From the NCBI RefSeq assembly GCF_014137995.1, contig NZ_JACGWV010000003.1, positions 310,001-374,000 of the forward strand: a stretch of 64,000 bases of DNA. The letters are read 5' to 3'. Origin of the DNA: Promicromonospora sukumoe (GTDB lineage Bacteria; Actinomycetota; Actinomycetes; Actinomycetales; Cellulomonadaceae). Within the stretch, counting starts at the first letter, position 1. The number at the start of each line of letters is the position of its first letter. The position numbers and the translations under genes were made by a program. This document shows, piece after piece, positions 1 through 6,488 of the stretch. Under the pieces are notes generated by a model that saw only the letters and a list, made by a program, of their open reading frames with translations, was not told where the DNA came from and ran no database searches.

Positions 1-2
1 GG

Positions 3-404
3 GTCGGCGGCGCGGTCGTGACCGTCGGCGCCTTCGCCGTGATGGCGCTCGGCGCCGTGGGTGCCATCACCGCGCTGGGGTCCGGCAGCTTCCCGCTCTT
101 CTTCGGCTCGTTCCTCGGCCTGTTCGTCGCCACCGGCGTGGGCAACGGCTCCGTCTACCGCATGATCCCGGCGGTCTTCCGGGCCAGCGGCGGGACGGCG
201 AAGGCCGCCGCCGGCTGCATCGGCATCGCCGGCGCGATCGGTGCGTTCGGCGGGTTCCTCATCCCGCGCGGGTTCGCCCTGTCGACCACCGTGGCCGGGT
301 CGATCGTGCCCGCGCTGTGGCTGTTCATCGGGGTCTACGTGGTGATGGCCCTGGTCTGCTGGCTGGTCTACGGGCGCGGCGCCATGGCCGCGGCACGGGT
401 CTGA
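3..404 (+). CDS. narK: NarK-type nitrate/nitrite transporter, C-terminal part (5' end outside window)
   Basis: This is the last ~133 residues of a major-facilitator-superfamily transporter; the reading frame is open to the left edge, so the true start lies upstream. The visible part is a run of hydrophobic segments and contains the GVGNGSVYRMIP region, which resembles the NarK/NasA nitrate-nitrite porter signature of alternating small residues in a helix. The gene stops two bases before the nasA ATG, so the two are almost certainly co-transcribed and the transporter would import nitrate for the reductase. Identity as a nitrate porter rests on the short motif and on the neighbour; the family (MFS) is more certain than the substrate. 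Confidence 0.8.
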   Translation, partial: VGGAVVTVGAFAVMALGAVGAITALGSGSFPLFFGSFLGLFVATGVGNGSVYRMIPAVFRASGGTAKAAAGCIGIAGAIGAFGGFLIPRGFALSTTVAGSIVPALWLFIGVYVVMALVCWLVYGRGAMAAARV

Positions 405-406
405 GC

Positions 407-2935
407 ATGCTCGCCACCCCCGGGACCCCGGTCGAGTCGCACTGCCCCTACTGCGCGCTGCAGTGCGGGATGTCGCTGACGCCGCGCGCCGGTGCGCCGG
501 GCACCGCCGGTGCCGCGGTGCCCGGCGTGCCCGAGGTGCAGCCCCGCGACTTCCCGACCAACCGGGGCGGGCTGTGCCAGAAGGGTTGGACGTCGGCGTC
601 GGTGCTCGGGGCGTCCGACCGGATCACCGTGCCGCTGGTCCGGCGATCCCTGCTGACGGGCGCGGACCACCCGACTGACTCGGCGGACGGGTTCGCCGGG
701 TCTGCGGGTTGGTCCGACCGGCCGGCTGGCTCGGCCGACGAGGCCCGGCGAGTCAGCCCGCTGGTGCCCGTCTCCTGGGACGTGGCGCTCGATCTGGTCG
801 CCGGCCAGCTCGCCGGGATCGCCGCGGAGCACGGCCCGGAGGCCGTGGCCGTCTTCGGCGGCGGCGGGCTGACGAACGAGAAGGCGTACGCGCTCGGCAA
901 GTTCGCGCGGACCGTGCTGCGGACGCCGAACATCGACTACAACGGGCGGTTCTGCATGGCGTCCGCGGCGGCCGGGATGAACCGGTCGTTCGGCGTCGAC
1001 CGCGGCCTGCCCTTCCCGCTGGCCGACCTCGGCGGCGCGCAGGCCGTGCTGCTGCTCGGCTCGAACCTCGCCGAGACCATGCCGCCCGCCGTCCAGCACC
1101 TGGCCGGGGCGCGGGCGGCGGGCGGGCTCGTCGTCGTGGACCCGCGGCGGTCCGCGACGGCCCGGCTCGCCGGGGACCCGGCGTCGGGCGGGCAGGCGGG
1201 CGCGAATGCGAGCGCCGTCGGGCAGGCGGGCGGTTCCGGGCGGGCGGACGGCGCAGGCGCCGGGGCCGGGGCCGCCGCCGCCCAGGGCGTGCACCTCGCC
1301 CCCGTACCCGGCACCGACCTCGCCGTGCTGCTCGGCCTGCTGCACGTGGTGCTCGCGGAGGGCCTCGCCGACCGGGCGTACCTGGACGAGCGCACCACCG
1401 GGTTCGACGACGTCGCCCGCTCGGTCGCGGCCTGGTGGCCCGAGCGGGTCGAGACGGTCTCGGGCGTGCCCACCGCCGACCTGCGCCGCGTGGCCCGGCT
1501 GCTCGCCGCGGCCGCCCCGGTGCACGGCGGGACCGGCGCGTACGTGCTGACGGGGCGCGGCGTCGAGCAGTCCACGCAGGGCACCGCGACCGTGACCGCC
1601 GCGATCAACCTGGCGCTGGCGCTCGGCCTGCCGGGGCGGGTCGGCTCGGGCTACGGCGCGATCACCGGGCAGGGCAACGGTCAGGGCGGCCGCGAGCACG
1701 GTCAGAAGGCCGACCAGCTCCCGGGCTACCGCAAGATCGACGACCCGGCGGCGCGCGCGCACGTCGCCGCCGTCTGGGGTGTGGACCCCGACTCCCTGCC
1801 CGGCCCGGGCCTGCCCGCGGTGCAGCTCCTCAAGTCCCTGGGCGCCGTCGACCCTGAAGGCGTGCCGGCCCCCGGCCGGCCCCGCGCGCTCCTGGTGCAC
1901 GGCTCCAACCTCGTGGTCAGCGCGCCGAACGCCGGCGGCGTGATCGACCGGCTGCGCAGCCTCGACCTCCTCGTGGTCTGCGACTTCGTGCCGAGCGAGA
2001 CGGCCCTGCTGGCCGACGTCGTGCTCCCCGTGACCCAGTGGGCCGAGGAGGAGGGCACGATGACGTCGCTCGAGGGGCGGGTCATCCGCCGTCGGGCCGC
2101 GGTGCGGGCGCCGGGCGAGGCGCGCTCCGAGCTGTGGATCATCGCCGAGCTGGCGCGCCGGCTCGGCGCGCCCGAGACACTGGCCTTCCCGACCGACCCC
2201 GCGGTCGTGTTCGACGAGCTCGCCCGGGCGTCGGCGGGCGGCCCCGCCGACTACTCCGGCTTGTCGCACGCGCGGCTCGACGCCGACGAGGCGGACGGCG
2301 GACCGGGCCTGTTCTGGCCGGTCCCGGCACAGGCGGAGCACGTGTCAGACGCACAGGTCCCTCCCGTGACCTCAGCGTCTGACACGTCGCCGACGGCCCT
2401 GCACCCCGGGACCCCGCGGCTGTTCCTCGACCGGTTCGGGACGCCCGACGGGCGCGCGCGCATGGTCGCCGTCGACCACGTGGGCCCGAGCGACGACGTG
2501 CGCCCGGACGCCCCGTTCTACCTGGTCACGGGCCGGGTGCTGCAGCACTACCAGTCCGGCGCGCAGACGCACCGGGTCGCGGAGCTGGAGCGCCTCGTGG
2601 CCGAGCCGTACGTCGAGCTGCACCCCGTGCTCGGCTTCCGCATCGGCGTGCCCGACGGCGCCCGCGTGCGCCTCACCAGTGCCCGGGGCCGGGTCGAGGC
2701 GACGGCGCGCTGGACCGACGCCGTGCGCCCCGACACCGTCTTCATGCCGTTCCACTGGAGCGGCGTCGGGTCGGTCAACCAGGTGACGACGGACGCCACC
2801 GACCCGATCTCCGGCATGCCGGAGTTCAAGGTGTGCGCGGTGGACGTCTCGATGGTGGACGTCCCCGCGGTGGACGTCCCGGCGGCCGACGCGCTCGGCC
2901 GGCGGGGCACCCTGACGAAGGAGCTCTCGACATGA
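407..2935 (+). CDS. nasA: Assimilatory nitrate reductase catalytic subunit (molybdopterin, 4Fe-4S)
   Basis: Cytoplasmic molybdoenzyme reducing nitrate to nitrite, 842 residues. The N-terminus carries the 4Fe-4S ligands C13-x2-C16-x3-C20 and C57 (GGLCQKGW). C183 in NGRFCMASA is at the position of the molybdenum-ligating cysteine of the NapA/NasA family. The GREHGQKADQLPGYR stretch is typical of assimilatory enzymes, and a C-terminal molybdopterin-dinucleotide-binding domain starts near residue 670. No Tat signal is seen. Two oddities: an Ala/Gly-rich insert near residues 260-290, and a 44-bp palindromic repeat translated as VSDAQVPPVTSASDT in the linker before the C-terminal domain. The gene follows the transporter by 2 bp and overlaps the next gene by 4 bp (ATGA). 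The ATG at 407 was chosen because the cluster motif follows it at once. Confidence 0.93.
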   Translation: MLATPGTPVESHCPYCALQCGMSLTPRAGAPGTAGAAVPGVPEVQPRDFPTNRGGLCQKGWTSASVLGASDRITVPLVRRSLLTGADHPTDSADGFAGSAGWSDRPAGSADEARRVSPLVPVSWDVALDLVAGQLAGIAAEHGPEAVAVFGGGGLTNEKAYALGKFARTVLRTPNIDYNGRFCMASAAAGMNRSFGVDRGLPFPLADLGGAQAVLLLGSNLAETMPPAVQHLAGARAAGGLVVVDPRRSATARLAGDPASGGQAGANASAVGQAGGSGRADGAGAGAGAAAAQGVHLAPVPGTDLAVLLGLLHVVLAEGLADRAYLDERTTGFDDVARSVAAWWPERVETVSGVPTADLRRVARLLAAAAPVHGGTGAYVLTGRGVEQSTQGTATVTAAINLALALGLPGRVGSGYGAITGQGNGQGGREHGQKADQLPGYRKIDDPAARAHVAAVWGVDPDSLPGPGLPAVQLLKSLGAVDPEGVPAPGRPRALLVHGSNLVVSAPNAGGVIDRLRSLDLLVVCDFVPSETALLADVVLPVTQWAEEEGTMTSLEGRVIRRRAAVRAPGEARSELWIIAELARRLGAPETLAFPTDPAVVFDELARASAGGPADYSGLSHARLDADEADGGPGLFWPVPAQAEHVSDAQVPPVTSASDTSPTALHPGTPRLFLDRFGTPDGRARMVAVDHVGPSDDVRPDAPFYLVTGRVLQHYQSGAQTHRVAELERLVAEPYVELHPVLGFRIGVPDGARVRLTSARGRVEATARWTDAVRPDTVFMPFHWSGVGSVNQVTTDATDPISGMPEFKVCAVDVSMVDVPAVDVPAADALGRRGTLTKELST
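2342..2385. repeat. 44-bp palindromic element, copy 1 (inside nasA)
   Basis: Left arm GTGTCAGACGCACAGGTC, 8-nt loop, right arm GACCTCAGCGTCTGACAC; arms pair at 16 of 18 positions. It is read in frame as VSDAQVPPVTSASD in the linker before the C-terminal domain of NasA. Confidence 0.9.
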
Positions 2936-4767
2936 ACCTGCGTGTCCCTGTGAAGGTCGTCGTGGTGGGTTTCGGCATGGTCGGCTCGCGGCTCGTCGAC
3001 GAGCTCCTGCGCCGCGAGCCCGAGGCGTTCGACATCACGGTGCTCGGCAGCGAGCCGTACGAGCCGTACAACCGGGTGCTGCTGAGCGACGTCGTGGCGG
3101 GACGCACCGATGTCGCCGCCATCACGATGCCCCTGCCCGACGGCGCCCGCGTCTCCGTGCGCCGGGGCGTCGTCGCGGCGTCGATCGACCGCGGCGCGCG
3201 GGTGGTGCACGCCGACGACGGCACGGTGCACCCGTACGACCACGTGGTCCTGGCGACCGGCGCCGCCGCCCGCATCCCGCCGATCCCCGGCCTGCGTACG
3301 CCCGACGGCGGACTGCCCGCCGGCGTCCACGCGCTGCGTACCCTCGACGACGCCCGCGAGATCGTGGCCGCGACCGTGAACTCGCCGCGCGCCGTCGTGG
3401 TCGGCGGCGGCGTGCTGGGTCTGGAGGCCGCCGTCGGGCTCGCGGGCCGCGGCCTGAACGTGACGCTCGTCCACCACGGCGAGGGCCTCATGGAGCGGCA
3501 GCTCGTCACGGAGGCCGCCGACGTCGTCCGGGCCGGCCTGGAGGGGCAGGGCGTGATCGTGCGCCCGAACAGCCTGTCCAGCGAGGTACTTGTCGCGGGC
3601 GGCCGCGCCGTCGGCATCCGGGTCCGGGACAACGGTGCCGCTGCTGCTGCGGCGGCGGCTGGCGCGGCCCCGGCGGGTGTGGCTCGGGCTGGCGCGGCCC
3701 CGCGCGACGAGGTGGTCGCGGCGCGCCTGATCGTGTTCTCCGTGGGCACCATTCCGGAGACCGGCCTCGCCGCGGCGGCGGGGCTGACGACGGACCGCGG
3801 CGTCGTCGTCGGGTACGACCTCGCCAGCCCCGACGACCCGCGCGTGCACGCGATCGGCGACTGCGCGCAGCCGCCCAACGGCTCGCGGGGGCTCGTCGCC
3901 GAGGGCTGGGACCAGGCGCGGCGGTTGGCGGAGCACCTGGTCTCGCTGGTCGAGCCGGTCACGCCGGTTGCGGTGGTCAGCCCGGTTGCGGTGGTCGCGC
4001 CGGTCGCTGCAGCGGCGGAGGCCGGCTTCACTGGCGCCGCGCCCGCCGGTGCCGTAGCTGGCGGTGTCGCGGCCGGCGGGGCCGCGGCCGGCGGGGCCGG
4101 ACTCGCTGGGGCCGGACTCGCCGGGACCCGGCCGCTCGCGCACCTGCGCCTTCCGGACGACGGCGCCCAGCCCAGCATGGCGGTGCGCCTCGGAGCCCTG
4201 TTGACCAGCGGCGCGACGTCGAGCCGCGCGCAGACGGACCGGGGGATCGACACCCGGGGGACCGACGTCGTGAAGGTCAAGGCGGGACCGCTCAGCGTCA
4301 CCACGATGGGGGTCTGCGGCCCGTCGCGCCCGGACGAGCCCGCACACCGCTCGATCCGCCTCGCCGACCCCCGGGCGGGCCGGTTCATCGAGGTCGTGGT
4401 CTCCGACGGCGTCCTTGTGGGGGCGACCTGCGTGGGCGACGCGCGTGTCGCCGCAGACCTCACCGCCGCCTACACCCGCCGCACCCCCACGCCGCTGGAC
4501 CCCGCGTTCCTGCTTCTCACCCCGGTGATGGCGGCGGCGGCCCCGGCGTCGTCCCCCGAGCACATGCCCGAGGACGCCGTGGTGTGCCGCTGCAACGGCG
4601 TGACCAAGGGCGACATCGCGGGCGCGTGCCCGCCGGGAGCGCACTCCGTCGAGGACGTCGTGCGCGAGACCCGCGCGACGACAGGCTGCGGCTCCTGCAA
4701 GGACGCCGTGTGCGGCCTGGTCGACTGGCTCCGCGCATCGGCGGAGGCGATCCCGGAGCCGGCGTGA
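2932..4767 (+). CDS. nasB: NasB-like FAD/NAD(P)H oxidoreductase with [2Fe-2S] BFD domain
   Basis: Predicted electron-transfer partner of NasA, 611 residues. A Rossmann motif VVVGFGMVGSRL lies at the N-terminus and EPYEPYNRVLLS is the usual flavoprotein segment of NirB/NasB proteins. A second nucleotide-binding site, VVVGGGVLGLEAAVGLA, falls near residues 158-175. The C-terminus holds a BFD-type iron-sulphur domain with CRC near residue 550 and CGSC near residue 590. It lacks the siroheme sulphite-reductase-like domains of NirB, so it is not itself a nitrite reductase. Two long Ala/Gly/Val-rich tracts (about residues 230-255 and 340-400) interrupt the fold and are encoded by imperfect tandem repeats. 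The start overlaps the nasA stop in ATGA. The name follows the Bacillus NasB model and the neighbourhood; it is inference. Confidence 0.85.
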   Translation: MNLRVPVKVVVVGFGMVGSRLVDELLRREPEAFDITVLGSEPYEPYNRVLLSDVVAGRTDVAAITMPLPDGARVSVRRGVVAASIDRGARVVHADDGTVHPYDHVVLATGAAARIPPIPGLRTPDGGLPAGVHALRTLDDAREIVAATVNSPRAVVVGGGVLGLEAAVGLAGRGLNVTLVHHGEGLMERQLVTEAADVVRAGLEGQGVIVRPNSLSSEVLVAGGRAVGIRVRDNGAAAAAAAAGAAPAGVARAGAAPRDEVVAARLIVFSVGTIPETGLAAAAGLTTDRGVVVGYDLASPDDPRVHAIGDCAQPPNGSRGLVAEGWDQARRLAEHLVSLVEPVTPVAVVSPVAVVAPVAAAAEAGFTGAAPAGAVAGGVAAGGAAAGGAGLAGAGLAGTRPLAHLRLPDDGAQPSMAVRLGALLTSGATSSRAQTDRGIDTRGTDVVKVKAGPLSVTTMGVCGPSRPDEPAHRSIRLADPRAGRFIEVVVSDGVLVGATCVGDARVAADLTAAYTRRTPTPLDPAFLLLTPVMAAAAPASSPEHMPEDAVVCRCNGVTKGDIAGACPPGAHSVEDVVRETRATTGCGSCKDAVCGLVDWLRASAEAIPEPA

Positions 4768-4792
4768 TCGAGCTCGGGACAAGGTCGGCAAA

Positions 4793-4865
4793 GGTGCGCT
4801 TCTACCCCGTCATTCCGCCCGAGAACAGCGTGATTTCGGGCCCAATGACGGGGCAGAAGCGCACC
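4793..4865. repeat. 73-bp inverted repeat, copy 1
   Basis: 22-bp arms (GGTGCGCTTCTACCCCGTCA and two more bases, and the complement at 4844-4865) with one G/A difference that would still pair as G-U in RNA. It starts 26 bp after the nasB-like stop and may act as its terminator. A second copy of the same length follows 204 bp later. Confidence 0.85.
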
Positions 4866-4871
4866 CTCAGC

Positions 4872-4940
4872 GGTGCCCGGTGCCCGGTGCCCGGTGCCCG
4901 GCGCATGCTGCGCCTGCTGCGCCTGCTGCGCCTGCTGCGC
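4872..4940. repeat. Two short tandem arrays
   Basis: Four perfect copies of the 7-mer GGTGCCC (4872-4899) are followed, after a short gap, by 3.7 copies of the 9-mer CTGCGCCTG (4908-4940). Not coding as far as can be seen; likely slippage-prone. Confidence 0.85.
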
Positions 4941-4996
4941 GAAGCGTCCCGGGGGTGGTCGGCTGTTGTGGAGCCGGCGTGCCCCAGCTCGGGGAA

Positions 4997-5069
4997 GGTG
5001 CGCTTCTACCCCGTCATTGGGCCCGGAACCAGCCTGATGTCGGGCCCAATGACGGGGCAGAAACGCACC
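4997..5069. repeat. 73-bp inverted repeat, copy 2
   Basis: Same element as the copy at 4793, same length, but with better arms: 29 bp ending in ...CATTGGGCCCG and its complement, with a 15-nt loop at 5026-5040 and a single G/A difference. The core is shared with copy 1 and only the loop-proximal bases differ. Confidence 0.85.
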
Positions 5070-5428
5070 CTCAGCTCAGCAGGCGGCGAATGCCTGCTGT
5101 GCGAGGTGCCTGCTGTGCGACGTGTCCGGGGTGCTGAGGTACCCGGTATGCGACGTTTCCGCTGTGCGAGGTGCCCGTGGGGCGGACAGCATTGTGGTGG
5201 GGGTGGCCGGGTGGGCCGAATTTCGTTCGACTGGGACCCGCGGAATCTTGCTCAGGCTGACTGTCCGGCTGAGGCGAATCGGCCGGGGTCAGGGTGGCCG
5301 AAATCAAGCCCACGCGGCCACCCACCGTTTTACTGCACTCGCTGCGACGGTGAACCCGCACGAACCGGACACGGCTGCCTGGGTTCCTCTCGCGTGGGCC
5401 TGGTGTCCGCCCGGACCTGATTCACCTG

Positions 5429-5512
5429 GTGTCGCGCCGTTTCATTCCTCGTGCCGCGACACCTCACCGCTCGCGCCGTTTCATTCCTAGTGCTGCGGCA
5501 GCTCAGCCCTCG
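5429..5512. repeat. Imperfect direct repeats with a small hairpin
   Basis: The unit GCGCCGTTTCATTCCTCGTG followed by a CGCGACACCTCA-like tail occurs twice with changes (from 5434 and from 5477), and a third partial tail follows. The first unit is bounded by GTGTCGCG (5429-5436) and CGCGACAC (5455-5462), an 8-bp stem. It lies just past the 3' end of the convergent methyltransferase gene. Confidence 0.6.
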
Positions 5513-5524
5513 TGCCGCGGCGCC

Positions 5525-6295
5525 TCATCGCGGTCGGGTCCACTCCAGCGTGTACCGGAAGAACAGTCGACGGCGGACCCGTGCCCCCGGGAGCACCGCG
5601 CCGGCGGTCCGGGAGATCTCCGAGAACGACTCGGCGGGGTCGCGCACCGGCATCACGGGTCCGCCGCTCGCCACGGGTCCGCCGTCGTCTACAGGGGCAC
5701 GGACCGGCTGTGGATGTTTCATCAGCCCCACCAGCGGGTTGAGCAGGGACGACGGGAGGTCCCAGGCGAGGTCGGTCAGGGAGTCGGCCCGCGCCAGCCC
5801 CACCACGAGCAGCCGACCACCGGGAGCGAGCAGCTCGCCCGCGTGCCGGAGGGCCGGTTCGAGCGGCAGGTGGTGCAGCACCGCGATCATCGTGACGGCG
5901 TCGAACGTGCCGTCGATCTCCTCGAACCGGGCTCGGCGCACGGTCACCGAGGGGTCGTCCGCGAACCGCTCGGCGGCGACCGTAGCCATGGCTGCGTCCG
6001 CATCGATGCCCAGCACCTCGTCGAACCGCCCGCGCAGCCGGCTCAGCAGGAGCCCTCGGCCGCAGCCGACGTCGAGCACACGGAGCGGCCGAGCCGGGAG
6101 CGACCGGTCCCTGGGCGTCCGGCCCGGCCGCCGTCCGCCCGCGAGCGTCAGGCCCGGGGCCGTCCGGCCGGGCAGCCGCCGCAGCACCCAGCCGTGGAAG
6201 TGGTCGTTGTGGCTCCACGGGTGCCGGTCGTTGACCCGGCGCAGCCAGCGGCCGCCGGCCTGCACGATCGGGTTGCCGACGGTCCGGATGTCCAT
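5525..6295 (-). CDS. Class I SAM-dependent methyltransferase
   Basis: 256 residues with a class I methyltransferase core: motif I VLDVGCGRGLLLSRL, an acidic residue after the next strand (GIDADAAM), FDAVTMIAVLHHLP as motif post-II, and LLAPGGRLLVVGLARAD after it. These fit the small-molecule Methyltransf_11/25 type. The substrate cannot be told from the sequence. A Pro/Arg-rich stretch (about residues 48-70) precedes the core and looks disordered. The gene faces the nasAB genes and is back to back with nirB across a ~190-bp divergent region, splitting the nitrogen locus. The ATG is preceded by GAGGG at a usable distance. Confidence 0.85.
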   Translation of the reverse strand: MDIRTVGNPIVQAGGRWLRRVNDRHPWSHNDHFHGWVLRRLPGRTAPGLTLAGGRRPGRTPRDRSLPARPLRVLDVGCGRGLLLSRLRGRFDEVLGIDADAAMATVAAERFADDPSVTVRRARFEEIDGTFDAVTMIAVLHHLPLEPALRHAGELLAPGGRLLVVGLARADSLTDLAWDLPSSLLNPLVGLMKHPQPVRAPVDDGGPVASGGPVMPVRDPAESFSEISRTAGAVLPGARVRRRLFFRYTLEWTRPR

Positions 6296-6488
6296 GTGCC
6301 CTCACGGTAGCGGCGATGAACGCGGACCTGGTGGCGTTCCGGGCGCGGATTCCGCCACCCGACCCGCGCTCACCGACCCACCACCCGGCCCGCGCTCACC
6401 AGGGCACGCCAGTCCCTGTGAGGAAGATGTTCGGCCCGGGTAACCACGGGCGCACCAGCGCGAAAAACCCGCGACCTACGGTCAAGAC

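Larger units (their letters stand above)
4768..5524. other. 757-bp repeat-rich intergenic region, no gene recognised
   Basis: Lies between the nasB-like gene and a convergent methyltransferase gene. No reading frame here has family features. The stretch holds two copies of a 73-bp inverted repeat, two short tandem arrays, several copies of the word GCTGTGCGAGGTGCC between 5095 and 5180, and a repeated ~39-bp unit near 5430-5512. It looks like an accumulation site for repetitive elements. Confidence 0.7.

Noticed and set aside
4872..4940. CRISPR-like array
   Set aside because: Units are 7 and 9 bp without spacers, and no cas gene is present; they are simple tandem repeats.
6437..6460. Possible GlnR site upstream of nirB (GTAAC at 6440)
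   Set aside because: The second half-site should read GAAAC after six bases but is CGCAC; one half-site alone is not enough.
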